Origin: Centropus unirufus | Lineage: Eukaryota; Chordata; Aves; Cuculiformes; Centropidae | Assembly (NCBI GenBank): GCA_013397695.1 | Contig: VYZI01000389.1 | Coordinates: 369,909 to 433,908 of the forward strand | Length of the DNA: 64,000 bases | Reading direction: 5' to 3' | Shown: positions 12,601 through 24,971 of the stretch, piece by piece | Layout: every line of letters starts with the position of its first letter | Numbering within the stretch: position 1 is the first letter of the stretch | Translations under genes and position numbers: made by a program | Notes under the pieces: model-generated | Seen by the model: only the letters and a program-made list of their open reading frames with translations | Databases searched by the model: none | Told to the model about the DNA's origin: nothing

Positions 12601-14528
12601 GAGCACACTGCAGACAAAAGTGGGTGTGGAAACTGAAGAACAGAGGGCAGGAAACAGATGTGTCTATGGTTTTTCTGCCTGGTCAAATGGGTTAACTCAG
12701 AGACCGCTAATGAGTGCCTGGGATACTTCTTTAGCTGGTGTAAATTAAGGAAGTCTTGCCAAAGCTATGCTGATTTACTCCAGCTGAGCATCAATGACTT
12801 TTCTGTTCCCATAGGTCAATTATAGTCCAATACTTGGCAGCTGTGAAGAGCCAAATCTAGGGTTAGCCTGCCCCTTTTCAAGTAAAAGCTCAGTTTCAAT
12901 CATACACTTATCTTTCTTCTTCAGCTAAATCAAATTTGGTAGGTTGTTTTTTGTGCAATAAGAGAGGTTTAAAGAGAGAGTCTAAAAATCCACACTTCGA
13001 AGTTCAAAGGCATCTGTATCTCCTTCGCAGTTCTGTCTTGTCTATGTGTCAAAATAGAGAGGCAGTTTCTTTCCATGAGACATCTACATTTGAATGTGAT
13101 TGGTTAATTGGTTTCATTTAGGCCACAGGACCAGTGCTGGGAGGAGAATACAGATTCCTTCACTTCTGAGTTCCCCGAATTGACTCTCCGGCTCCTCTTT
13201 GGGCAAAATTTCAGGTTGAACTTCTGCCTGTTCAGTGATTATCCCAACAGTGGTAAGGACACTGGGAAGCACCTGATGAAGAAACACAGGCCTAAAAAGG
13301 AATATCCAAACTAAACAGAAGTGGGAACAGAGAAGCCAGCTTTGAGAAAATTGTATAACTAAAGTCTTTAATGTTTTAAACAAAATTTTCCACTTCTTCT
13401 CTTAAAGACCACATCTGGCAAACTTTGTAGGAGTGTTAACAATTAGAAAAATGAAATACCTTTGCCTTCAATTTTAGTTGACAAAATAAATATAAGAATT
13501 CCATTGATCCTTTTAACAGACTATTGTATTATTCTTTGGGATATAGTGAATTTCCAGCCTATTCTAATATTATCCAATTAAAGAAAAATGAAATCTTAAT
13601 GGCAAAGCTTGAGGTCTTCCCACCCTGCATCCAAAAAATCCTCATGAATACCTCTAGGGATTGCTTTTGTTCTCTATTGATTCAACAGGATACCCATAAA
13701 AATGGACAGCTATATATTAGATGGCCTGCTGTGGTGCCTTACATGGATGGACACCAACAATGGGACCTATAACAGGGAGCTTTGGTACAACCCTTATTCC
13801 CTTTCCCTGACTGTGTCCCTATGCGAAAACCTGTAGAAAGTCAATAGGATATCTGAACTACTTAATAAACCCTTGAACCGTGGTACAATCTTGGGCATCA
13901 TAGTAGGTGGTCTGAAAAATCCTTTTCTTAAGTTGACTTAGGAGAAATAAGAGATGGTTTTCTAGGTTATTCTTGTCTGTTCTCCATTATCTAGACATAG
14001 TTTTTCCAGACCATTTTAATTCTTCCCCGTGCTTAATGAATTGCTATGATGCTTTGCTAAAAGAACTAGTAACCATGGTTTCTGTCTGAGTACACCTCAC
14101 AGAAGGAAGAAAAATCCAGCAAATTTTTATTATAGTCATTATATCGCTCTGTACATATTCCTTCTTTAGCTCTCCTGAATCTATGAGATGCCTATAAAAT
14201 TGTAAAGATTCTTAGACATCTGGCTTTCTGAAATTCCTCTTGTGTCATGTGTACTAGTGTAGCCTCTGATCACTTGATCTTCCTTAAGTTTTGCATTCAC
14301 TCATTGCTCCATGTCTAACACATTTTGGCACAGGGGTTACTTTTTTGCTATTTTCTGTAGATCTGAATGAGACTCAATTAAAGATGTGTCATTATGTTCG
14401 ACTAAGTTTCAGAATTTTTGCAAAAGAAGGGCCCTGAATACTTGCACAGTGTAGGGTTTTATTTCCTTCCCACTTAGTCCAGTTGTACAGTATCAGTAGA
14501 GGTACTTTTGCTTTAGACTTTGATGACT
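9643..14528. other. CR1-free interval of about 4.9 kb
   Basis: Longest stretch of the left half without a recognisable transposon. No exon, RNA gene or CpG island seen. Reading frames at 9922, 10956 and 13108 are short and lack any domain signature. Overlapping frames on both strands at 10615-11360 argue for chance. Confidence 0.5.
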
Positions 14529-15214
14529 AGTGGCTAGAAAGCTCTCTGTTGGAGAAAGACTTGGGGGCGTTAGTTGACAGTCGACTGAACATGAGCCTGC
14601 AGTGTGCCCAGGTGGCCAAGAAACCCAATGGCATCTTGACCTGGATCAGAAACAGCATGGCCAGGATGAACAGGGAGGTCATTCTCCCCCTGCACTCAGC
14701 ACTGGTGAGGCCAACCTTGAATCCTGGGGTCAGTTCTGGGCCCCTCACTCCAAGAAGGACCTTGAAATTCTGGAGCAGATCCAGAGAAGGAAACAAAGCT
14801 GGTGAAGGGGCTGGAGAATAATGGTCATGAGGTACAGCTGAGGGCTCTGGGGTTGTTCGGCCTGGAGAAGAGGGGGCTGAGGGGAGATCTCATCCCTACC
14901 TGCAAGTGCCTGGAAGGAGGTTGTGGTAAGGTGAGTGCTGGGCTCTTTTCCCAGGTGACAGGTAATAGGACATGGGGCAATGGCCTCAAGCTGTTGCAGG
15001 GCAGGTTTGGATTGGACATTAAGAAAGATTGTTTTATCAGGAGGGTCATTTGGTGCTGGAGTGGCTCCAGGGAGGTGGTAGAATCACCATCTCTGTATGT
15101 ATTTAAAAGACGGTTAAATGAAGTGCTCAGGGATCTGGTTCAGGGGCAAACAGATATCATTGGACGTGATGATCTTGGAGGTCTTTTCGAACCTAGCGAT
15201 TGTATGATTCTATA
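14529..15214 (+). mobile_element. CR1 LINE, reverse transcriptase C-terminal part plus 3' end
   Basis: About 690 bp with the most protein-like CR1 sequence of the window. Translation from 14549 gives EKDLGALVDSRLNMSLQCAQ followed by a VAKKPNGIL and NREVILPLHSALVRP region, matching the conserved region after the polymerase domain of CR1 ORF2. After a frame change near 14790-14800 it continues in another frame with LRALGLFGLEKRGLRGDLIP, GLFSQVTGNRTWGNGLKL and GRFGLDIKKDCF, again CR1. The 3' end is the GATGATCTTGGAGGTCTTTT type with a short octamer tail, a different subfamily from the CCAACCCAAACCATT type elsewhere. The polymerase domain itself is absent (5'-truncated), and the frameshift makes it a dead copy. 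Confidence 0.96.
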
Positions 15215-15314
15215 CTTTTTGTTAAATTTAGCTATGGTTCAGCCTTTCCTAACACTGCAGATTACCCTCCCTAAAATAACCAAGTTCTACCAAACCTCAA
15301 GTTTAGAGTACTAA
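14802..15314 (+). pseudogene. CR1 ORF2 C-terminal reading frame (decayed)
   Basis: A 170-codon open frame, the longest in the window. Residues about 10-130 are the C-terminal tail of the CR1 reverse transcriptase, including the SREVVESPSLYVFKRRLNEV region that follows the polymerase domain. The last 40 residues run past the normal CR1 stop into 3' UTR and flanking DNA, so the frame length is partly accidental. No catalytic residues lie in this part of the protein. It is a fossil of ORF2, not a host gene. Confidence 0.88.
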
Positions 15315-18071
15315 ATAACTGTAGAAATTGGGAGTTTTAATTGCATCTCAAAATATTGTAGGATATTTATGTGTATTCTCACCAGTTTTACCTAAATTAT
15401 TTGCTTTATATTTTATGAATTTTATTTTATTTTTTAATGAAATCTAGAAATACATTAAATAAAATGAAAAAGAAACCATCAAAAAGCAAAACCAAACTTT
15501 TTTTATTTGTAAAGGAAAAAAAATTATGCATGGATAAATAAATAAAGCTGTAATACACCTTACCATTTGAAATATTCCCTGAACTTCTTGTAGTGCAAAA
15601 GCAAGCTGAATAAGAAAAGGAATAAATTAAGTCCTCCTCAAATCCTTTCAATCACTACCTAAAAGTTCACAGAAGGTTTCTTGGACAACATTCCCAGCTA
15701 AACTTGCCCATGGTCTTCAGGTACAGTGTCAATACTGTAATTCTTCCTCCCCTCCAGACTTTCATTTCTATTTGGAATGTCTCCCAGAACATTTTAACTC
15801 TTTTCCTTGATCCTGCAGCAGACCTGTGATTGTTTGCAGCTGACAAAAGTTGAAGACAAGACATGGAATATCATGAGACGAAACTGAACTTGAAAAGCAA
15901 AACCTCTAATGTTGTAATGTGTCAAGATTGCCCTGAGTCTCCAGAAGGTTTTCCATGCCTTACCTAGAGGAACAAGAGGTTGAACTCAGTACACTGCATA
16001 CAGCCACCAATAGATAATCTCCAGAAGGTCCATGGACCTCCAATCAGGGTAAGATTCAATAATTCTTATAGAAGCTGAGTAAGCAGTGTCCATAATAGAA
16101 ATTTAAATAGACAGATCCCTTTTACTTTCCCCAATCTCCTCAAGGATTTTGCAAAGCCACATGAGGTACCTAAGACAAACAGACTAGTGACAGTCCCCAC
16201 CCACAACAGAGTCGGTCCTTATTCCACCCAATATTTTTATAGCTTTAGAATGGCTGAACTGTACCCCCACTTGTCCCTCTGAATACATCTCCAAATCCAT
16301 TGCTTCTCTACCCACCTCTCCTCATCAGTCTCATGATGTCAAAATTCAGGGTTTTTTACTGTACTGAAAACCTTCAGCTCTTTAGTTTCTAGCCCATCCG
16401 TGCCTGCTTAGTTTGTGCCATTTTTTTCTCACACAATGAGTATCTATTTGGATAGACAGCCCTCCTGTGTTTTTGGAGGTTGTTCCCCAGCTGTATAACT
16501 AGATGACAAATGTGTTTTCCTATATTTTCTTTGGGAGGGCTAAAAAGCCAGGTTGCCTGATTTACTTTCCTGTTACATGACCGACTTACCGTTCCTTAGT
16601 TTATGCCTCTCACCACTCAGCATGTCTTTCCCAACAAGTGATAGCAATCCAGCTAACTCATCCAGCCAGAACTGTAGACAGTATTTCTGATAGGTTTAGT
16701 CCCTGAAAAAAATAATTAAAAAAAAAAGATTTAACACTATTCCAGACACCAGCAAGAAAAGAAATAAATTAAATTTAGTGAGAAACTCAGGAGTTTGGAG
16801 TTAAGTGTACACAAAACATTGTCTTAATTTATAATAATGTAATCAGGAGATAATATAATGTTAAATGCCTGCGCTTCTATATTTGCTGTATCTTACCCCC
16901 TTACTCGGTTATGTAGGTAGAAAGCAGAGAACTAGAGAGGGGAAGTTATGTGCAAGGACATGTGACAAAACATTTTTCAGTAGAGATAATATACTTCAAT
17001 AAACCAACTAATTGTTACAGTTTGCTGAAATCTTCTGAGGAAATACAATGTGTTCATATTTAGAAGAAGAGGGAGAGGAAGACCTTTTTCTTTTCCATTT
17101 AATGAGATGTGAAAATGTTTCCTTCTCTAAATAAAGATAGGGGTCTCAAAATATCTATAATGAATAGATAATTTTTATCTGGCTTAAGTTAATGGTAACT
17201 TTGCTTTAGTTGTAAATGATAGGGGCTTTGATTCAAAATGTATTTTTAAACCATTTTTTGAGTTGGAAATATGAAACTTTCTATTTTAGCAGCATAGAAG
17301 TGAAACATTTATGCAATTCAATTCATAGTTATTGAAACAGAAATCACTGAGATATACTTACAGTATTTTAATTATAGAAAATAATTGGCCTAGTAATTAT
17401 ATTTCCATATTTTCCAGGGCCGAATTAGCTTTTCTGCAAACCTCTGTGTAGCTAAGATTTATTATTAAAAGTCTAAGGAGAAGAACTGTCTTACTGTGTG
17501 TTTGAACAGTACCTAGCATAATGGAAGCTTGCTTTATCATCACCTTGTCTGGGCAAAAATGCCCAATTAAAAAAACGTGTTAATAGGAATTGACTTCACA
17601 GGCACAAATGAAAAAATGCAAAGACGAAACTAGTGTATATGGCTGGGAATGTCTTCCTCATCCCTCACTTTGCGCAGAGATGGTTCTGTTAGTTGACAGT
17701 TGGATTCGCATAACACTGAGAATAAGGAGCTTGAGACAGGCTGATGCTACAGCCCTGGAGACCAGGGTTTGCTACAGAACCTTGGGGGCATGAGGAAAAA
17801 CATAAAATATTTCTGGAAAATATGCCTCAGACATTATTTGTAGGACAGTTTAGGAGTTATAGGTGGCATTCCTCTCCCACATGTTACGTTCTGAGCTTCT
17901 TTGCTGATAATACATAGTTAAAACCTGGCAGACCCGTTATGTCCCCTTCAATATCCCTCGATCCTCATGGTGACATTTCACTTTGCTACTGAACTTGAAC
18001 AGTGCTTCTGGGTGGTTATTAAGCAAACAATGACTTGAATCAGTAGACATGACAGGACTCATTGCTGTCAT
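15215..18071. other. AT-rich unique interval
   Basis: No recognised repeat or gene across about 2.9 kb. Very A/T-rich between 15.35 and 15.6 kb and again between 16.7 and 17.4 kb. Confidence 0.5.
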
Positions 18072-18306
18072 TCCAGGCAGTGACACCTTCCACTGGATCA
18101 GGTTGCTCATAGACTCATCCAGCCTGATCCTGAACACCACCAGGGATGGAGCAATCATGGGCAACCTGTGCCAGTGCCTCACCAGCCTTGCAGGAAAGCA
18201 ATTCTTCCTAATACCTCATCTAAGTCTCCCCTTTTTAAATTTAAAACCATTACGCTTTGTCCTGTCCCTGAGTTCCCTGACAAAGAGCCCCTCCTCAGCT
18301 TCTAAG
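18072..18306 (-). mobile_element. CR1 LINE 3' fragment, antisense (left arm of an inverted pair)
   Basis: Plus-strand order is GACACCTTCCACTGGATCAG, then TGGGCAACCTGTGCCAGTGC and CTCCCC, then ACCATTACGCTTTGTCCTGT with CCTGACAAAGAGCCCCTCCT: the reverse complement of CR1. The terminal octamers and the TTAAAGATCATCC block are missing on the left, so the extreme 3' end is lost. Facing it 249 bp to the right is a plus-strand copy covering a largely overlapping part of CR1. Confidence 0.94.
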
Positions 18307-18555
18307 GAAAGCCACCTCAGGGTTTTTGAAAGACTTATGCAATATCTGGGTAACAGAAAGGCTTTAAAAGCAAGTAGTGAGGTATGGCAAAACAGAAGGC
18401 TGACTCACTCCCCCATGTATTGCACTCCTATTGCAGGTCACCCTGCTAACAGAATAATTCCAGATGTGAGGATTGCTCAAGCCCATGAGGGCAGCAGCAC
18501 ACCTGCATCAAAGGTTATTTATAGAGTAACACAGAGGTGAATATTTTATTCTGAA
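18307..18555. other. spacer between two head-to-head CR1 fragments
   Basis: About 250 bp of sequence without a recognised repeat. It would form the loop if the flanking inverted CR1 arms paired. Confidence 0.5.
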
Positions 18556-18796
18556 GTAGGGTAGATTTAGATTAGATCTTAGGAAGATATTTTTTCCTGT
18601 GGGGGTGGTGAGGCACTGGAACTGTTTGTCCAGAGAAGTGGTGGATGCCCCATCCCTGGAGGTGTTCAAGGCCAGGCTGGATGAGGCTTTGAGCAGCCTG
18701 ATCCAGTGGAAAGTATCCCTAACCATGACAGGAGACTTACAACTGGGTGATCTTTAGGGTCTCTTCCAACCCAAACCTTTGTATGATAATATGAAC
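18556..18796 (+). mobile_element. CR1 LINE 3' fragment (right arm of an inverted pair)
   Basis: Runs from GTAGATTTAGATTAGATCTT through GGGGGTGGTGAGGCACTGGA and CCATCCCTGGAGGTGTTCAA to CTCTTCCAACCCAAACC with a decayed tail. Most of it overlaps the CR1 portion held by the antisense copy at 18072-18306, giving potential arms of roughly 200 bp. Confidence 0.95.
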
Positions 18797-19678
18797 ATAC
18801 GGAAAGAGTTGAAATTCACACAACGGTAAATGATTGGATTGACTTAAAATTAGAATTCCCATAATTTAGCAAGTGATTAATAGGTGTTAGGGAACTTCAA
18901 GAAAGTGGAAAATTCACTCAATAGCACAGACACGCACACAATGCTGAAAGAGGAAACAGGGAACTCCCTGAAAGCAGGCAAATCATATCTCTGCAGCCTT
19001 GAATAAGGCAGATACTGAGTTGGCAAATAAGCAAGGAAGCTGGGCAAAGATGGAAGAATCAAGAGCACTAGTTTCCACCCTCAGTTACACCACTGTAAAT
19101 CCTGAGTCACACCAGTGGAGCCACTGGTGTTATTTCACCGCACAACCAACTTAAATGAGATAAAAAGATTGTCTCCTGGCTCCATGGACTGAATGTGGGG
19201 TGCAGAGGGGAATTCAACAGGCTGGCTGCAATGTTTTTATTTTAGACATCCACTGTGGTCTAGGGTGTGCCATGCTTTCTCTTGGCCTAGATTCATACAG
19301 CTACAGCATAGAAACAGCTATATATCATCATCTGTCTCAGGAGACTGTATGTTTTTGGGGGTACAACTTTCATCTTCTTATGCAAATGGTTTTCCCTTGG
19401 TACCACAAAACCTTGAATTTAAGTTGGGCCTCAGGAGTTCATGACCGGACAAAACTAGGTTACGTGCCTAACCAAAGTTGCAGATCTTCTTAGGGTTTCT
19501 TACTATTAGAAATGTTAAGTTGCTTGGGATCTTATAGGAAGAAGGTCATGAACAATTGTATTGAGTATTTCTGGACTCACATCTGTGAGCATTATTAGAT
19601 TATATGAGCATTCTGTTTTTATATTCCATTATATTTAATGGAGATGTGTTCTTTCATCAATGAACTTGAGAATTACCA
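18797..19678. other. unique spacer
   Basis: Nothing recognised. Two overlapping plus-strand frames at 19193-19493 are in different phases and show no family signature. Confidence 0.5.
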
Positions 19679-19923
19679 TTAGATTTAGATTAGGTATTAG
19701 AAATAAATTTGTTACTGTGCAGGTGGTGAGACACTGGCCCAGGTTGACCAGGGAAGCTGTGGCTGGTCCATCACTAGAGGTATTCAGGGCCAGGGTGGAA
19801 AAGTCTTTGAGTAACCTGATCCAGTGGAAGGTGTTCATGCCCATGGCTGGAGGGTTGGAACTGGATGATATTTAAGGTCCTTTCCAACCCAAACTGTTCT
19901 ATTATTTTCTGATTCTATGATTC
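19679..19923 (+). mobile_element. CR1 LINE 3' fragment
   Basis: AGATTTAGATTAGGTATTAG, GTGGTGAGACACTGGCCCAG, GAGTAACCTGATCCAGTGGA, GAGGGTTGGAACTGGATGAT and a tail ending GATTCTATGATTC. About 245 bp are kept, nearly the same 5' truncation point as the copy at 18556, and the same strand. Confidence 0.95.
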
Positions 19924-22359
19924 ATTTCTAAGCTGTGTCTGGGGAACCTTTGCTGCAATCTTCAATTGGCATTTAGATATCTGCCTTTCGAAATGTGACT
20001 CTGTGTGACTATTTGAAAGCGCATGGGACTTTTTGTGAAACAGCCTTGGCTAGATAGTCATCCGCTCTTCCTAGGATGACTTGCTTTGTTTCCATCTATC
20101 TTTTTATGGTGAGGATGATACAATATTTTACTGATTTATCTTTGGGACAGCACTTAACAGTGGAACGCTTATAGTTTTCCCTGAAACCAGCCCTCAGACT
20201 GCTAAGAAATGTTGTCTGGAGCTCTTTCAGTGAGAATTTTCGAAGTTGAAATTGTGTTGCTATAGATAGCACAAAACACAAAATGAAACAGTGAAAGCAA
20301 ATCTGTTCCTGGGTTTACCTGCACTTCTAAAACCAGAAATATTGTGAGTCATTAGGCTAACTGGTGTTCTGGCAAGCAAGTTATTGTATGGTCTTGAGAA
20401 AATAACATACAAAGCAGCAGAAGTAGCAGGCTAGAACAACGGAGATTAATAAGGCCAATTGGAAGACTTGTCAACTCTGCTGTCTGCAGAGAAGATCAGT
20501 GAAAGGAAGATCTGGAGTGTGGCCAAATGGTTTGATGTTAGGAATAGTGCACTTACACAGGATAATAAGGAAAAAAACCCATATGTCTTTACAGAGTGCC
20601 ATTATAAAAGAATCTTTGTGATTCAGAATAGGTGATGTGGAGATGGTGTAGTTCAGTACTGTTCTGGGAGACAAAGATCTGGAAGCAGTCAGTGTCCATC
20701 TGTCAGAGTATACATCAGATAAACTGGCTGAGCAATTATGTTTGTGAGAGTGATCAAAAGATGAAGGAAACAGTCAAGAAGATAGAAACAACTTTCCCTT
20801 CAATGCAAAGACTTTACTGCAGTTCTTCATCATGGGTCAGCATTGTCCAACACACAGCCTAAAGAATTTGAATATAAAGAAATGCATCAAGAAAATAAGA
20901 TGGAAGGGAAGACATGGCTTCTATCCTTTTTTTCTGTTACCTATTCAGGCTTCCATGGAAGCCCAAACACTGAGCTGGTAGTAAACAGCCATGGAAAGCC
21001 TCAGAACCATTTCTGAAGATGATTTTCCAGTGCAAAATGAAAGACAGGGTTTTGCAATGCATATTTAGTGGCATTATCTCAACAGAAAGTGGCTCTACTA
21101 TCTTCCCATCACCAATCTTTAAGTACAAGAATTAGATGGATATTTTGAGGACCTGATGCCTCACCTGTTTTGGTTGGGATAAACTCAAAGTTATTAGTAT
21201 CATGAAATTTACATCTCTTACACTAATACCGTGTACACACTCCTTGAATACTTCTACAAGGTCTGAAACCATAAAACTTTGTCAAACAATTGAGGTAGAA
21301 TTGGTGCAACCTCTGTCTTTAATTCATGGGAAGAAAACTATTTTTCCTATTTAACTGTCACTGCTCACATTAGCAAACTTTGTATCTCAGTAGAAGTTTT
21401 ATATAATATTTTAAAGGTCAGAGTTTCTGGGTAGACGTCTTTTGTATAAAATATTACTTTGTGTTGGCAGTACTATCATGAAATACATTGTTTTTTTGTG
21501 ACTTCACTAAGTAGCAGGAAGGATATTAGGGCTGGATTATAGTTCAGATTAAAAAAAAACAAGCCCCATGACACTTGATGTAGAAACTTGTGATTCTCAT
21601 TTAACTTGGGTTAGAGGACTGACGAATTCACCTTTTTAACTGCTCTACAAATGTTTTTTTTTCTGCCAGGACACCAACAGTTATGATTTGGCTTAGGCTC
21701 AGAAAAATTGTAGGACAAGACTTTCCCATAATAAGTAGAATTTTACTGTTCATAGACACCTATTGAAGAATCTTTGGTTATGCAAAAGCTAAATAATTTT
21801 GTTTTTCTTGATCTTTTATAGTCTTTGTTCCTATCTGTTGGTCCATTCAGGTCTGATTATGGGTTTAAAAGCATTACACATAGAGCTTTATGGGGAAATG
21901 TTATGTCTTCCTTTGAGTTTATAAAGTACAGATGACATAAGGTGATTGTTTATGAACATGGGAAGCAATGAGCCAGAGTGAAACCCCAACAGCAGCCCTC
22001 TGATCATTTGAAACAAAGGTGGTGTCAGAGGAGTCCCGAAGATACCTGTTTGAAAGGTTTTGCTAAAGGGACAAAGTCAAAGATGAGTTCTCCTATCCAG
22101 GGGGTAGGAAATATCAGATGCATTTAAATGATTTTTTATTATTATTTTTAATGTCAATTTTCTAACCTTAAAAGTGGTTTTGTTAACAGGGACCGGAAAC
22201 TACAAAATACATTAATTCAGTAAGCATATACAATTTTAGCGGGATGAAGAACAAACCCAAATAAATGCAAATTAACAAACAATACAGGTCTTGTAGAGAC
22301 CTGAGTGTTTACTTTGATTTCCTTCTATTTGGGAAGGCCAAAGCACCATTCTTTATTAC
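19924..22359. other. unique AT-rich interval
   Basis: No gene or interspersed repeat recognised. Around 22.13-22.29 kb there is an AT-rich block with ATTAATT, TTAATT and an octamer-like ATGCAAATTA sequence. It could be regulatory but is not specific. Confidence 0.45.
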
Positions 22360-22893
22360 ACAATCACAATATTACAGAATTATTGAGGCTGGAAGAAACT
22401 TCTGGAGATCATCTTGTGCCACAACCTGCTGAGAACAGGAGCAGTTCCAACAGGTTGTGCAAAGCTATGTCCAGTTGGGTTTTACTCTCTCCAAGGATGG
22501 AGACTCCACAAGTTCTCTGGACAGCCTGGTCCAGTGTTCAAACACATTCTCAGTAAAGACAAAAAAACCAAACCCAAACCCAAACCCCTAAAGTTTAATA
22601 ATTTAATTTTCAGAATGAATTTTCTGTTTCAGTTTGTACCCATTGCCTCTTTCCCTGTCGTTAGGCACCACTGAGAAAAATATGACTTTAATCCTTTATT
22701 TCTTTATTCCTCCCAACTCGTGTTTTTGGAGATTGGTAAGATCCCCTTGAGCCTTCTCATCTCCAGGCTGAACAGTTCCAGTTCTTGTAGGCTCTCTCCA
22801 AATGACAGATGCTTCAGTCACTTGAACTTTTTTTTGTGGCCCTTCTCTGGACTTTCCCCAGTATGTCCATGTCTTTCCTGCCCTGGGGATATG
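22360..22893 (-). mobile_element. older CR1 LINE fragment of a different subfamily, antisense
   Basis: The tail side reads ATTACAGAATTATTGAGGCT and TGGAGATCATCTTGTGCC. It is followed by CCAAGGATGGAGACTCCACA, TCAGTTTGTACCCATTGCCT, GAGCCTTCTCATCTCCAGGC and CCAGTATGTCCATGTCTTTC. These belong to the CR1 type whose sense 3' end reads roughly GATGATCTCCAGAGGTC. The middle (22561-22600) is replaced by a CCAAA-type simple repeat. Divergence is greater than in the other copies, so this is probably one of the oldest. Confidence 0.9.
22561..22590. repeat. CCAAAC simple repeat inside a CR1 copy
   Basis: Several AACCC/CCAAAC units in a row inside the antisense CR1. The phase is not that of vertebrate telomere DNA (TTAGGG/CCCTAA). 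Confidence 0.8.
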
Positions 22894-24971
22894 TACGTTA
22901 AAGATGACCAATCCTCATTTGCTGTTGATGAGTGGATGGTAGGCACATCACATTCAATTAATCCAATTAAATATATGTGTATGCCTTAGGGTGCAAATCA
23001 GCTGAGTATCTCGTGCCATTTGAAATTTCCTGAAGACATCTGGGGTCATCAGATAGAACATAGGAGCACCCTTGAAGTAACCTGTGGCTCCTGGAACAGA
23101 AGGCAGAGACTTGAGGGGATACCCTTGTGCATATCAGTTGTCCATGCTTAAACAATGGATCATGTCAGAAATTGCTGGATTATGAGATATTTCAGGACCC
23201 AGTAGTTTTCTCCTATCCTAGTCTGACAGAAGGAGGCAGACTCTGCAGTTCTGAGTGCCAGGCAGCCCCAAAGCGTGCATTCCCAGTCCTCATCAAGTCT
23301 TTATTTAATGTGATCAGCTTTTAGTCAAATAAACTAGCAAATTACATCCCTCATTCCTATCTGAGGAAATCACACTGGGGTTTCTCTATAGTCGGTGGAG
23401 AACTCCTTTTGTCCTGTCCCTGCTTGTTTGTTGTCTTGCGGAACACTGAGGACACAGGACCTGTAATTCAGCGACATGTCAGTACTGGTGTGTTTTGGAC
23501 TAAAAATCATAATTCTGGGAGTGGATCATATGAGACAGGCAAAAAACACTTCTAAGTGTCCTTGCATTGCCCAATAGTAATATCAATCTCTCCTCAACTG
23601 TCCTTCGACATGGAAAAGTTGTGTTTAATTGGATCCAGGAGGACTGGCTGGAGGAAATTCAGATGGGATTCGTCCCAGCTAATTATACACCCTGTGTCTT
23701 TTTCGTAAGCTTAAAAGGTCAGTTAAACCTCATAAAGTAGATTGTTCACAGGGCTGTTCCCTCTGTCATTTCCAGTTTTATTTTCTCCATTTGAACACAA
23801 TTTAATACATCTGTACAAATACACAGTACAATGAGACAGCAAGAGAATTCCTCTGTCCACCAAAATTAGTATACTCTGTAGTTGAAATGAGTGGTATTTA
23901 GGAAAATAAGAGGATTTTTATCCCCATTCTGTAGCTGAGAGATAGAAATAAGAGGCAGATGGTGATTTTTCAGAGTTGCAGAATATATAGTAGAGTGAGA
24001 AGATCCATTAAGACCCTTTGAGGCTTTGGAAGACATGGCAAATAAGTGTCCCTTCACCATGTGGTCAAGTTTCATTTCTTTACTAAAAGTGGTGTAAGTT
24101 TCCAACAGACAGCTGATTTCAAGTACCCTGAGGGTTTAAGTCTGACCAGATCCTGTTGCAAAAAAAAAACAAAACAAAGGCTTCACAGAGGGTTGTGGTT
24201 TTAATCATCATTACGTCTCATGCCTCTCTCATCTTTCTGCACCAACTCTAATCTGTGCTGCTGCATCTACAGATAAGATTCAGTGGAACCTCTGGTTTTG
24301 AAGAATCATCTGAGAGATTAATTTTTTTATTTTGAAAGCCTAGAAAGTAGCCCCCTGTGTGTGTCATTAAGTTGTAGGCAAAAGCAGGTGCAAAGGTTAG
24401 ATTATCTGTTGGTGACAGCCTAAATAAAATGCAGTAATGGTCTTGGAGGTGGGCACATGCACAACTGCTGTACAACTGAATCTGAATGAAAAAAAGAAGA
24501 CTGTAACAGGGTTTTTCCTATAAAAGTGAATCTGAGAGTTTCATTTCTGTGCAGAGGAAATGTGTGTGAAGACCGTATCCTCCATATCCCTTGAAAACGA
24601 CACTACAAAGAAAAAATATGTGTGATGTGCTTATGCTCTTTCCAATTACTGTCCTCAGTGCTGGGCTGGTATTTTATTGCTTGGCACATGGGAAGAAGTC
24701 TTGCCTCTGGGATTTCTTCAGAAGCTCACATAAATTATTAAATCTCTGAAGCCTCCCTTCCAACTCCTGACCACCTTAGACCTATTTATCCCATATAGAT
24801 TTCTTTAAAAGTAAAGAATAGTACATTTTGTCAAGATCTTCCAGCAGTCAATCATGAGGAAAAATGTGGAAGAGTAAAACTAACCAACAAAATGAGAAAA
24901 TCAGCCAAAGGTATTTGTCACCCACTAGATTCAGCCTGAGCAAGAATTTCTGCAATAACTGACCTACTGTG
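22894..24971. other. unique interval
   Basis: About 2 kb without recognised repeats or exons. An A-rich tract lies at about 24163-24178. Confidence 0.5.

Noticed and set aside
18049..18540. 163-codon plus-strand open frame
   Set aside because: Its first half is the antisense strand of a CR1 3' fragment and the rest is spacer, so the frame is a by-product of the repeat.
22561..22590. Possible interstitial telomere repeat
   Set aside because: Units are CCAAAC, not CCCTAA, and the tract lies inside a CR1 copy.
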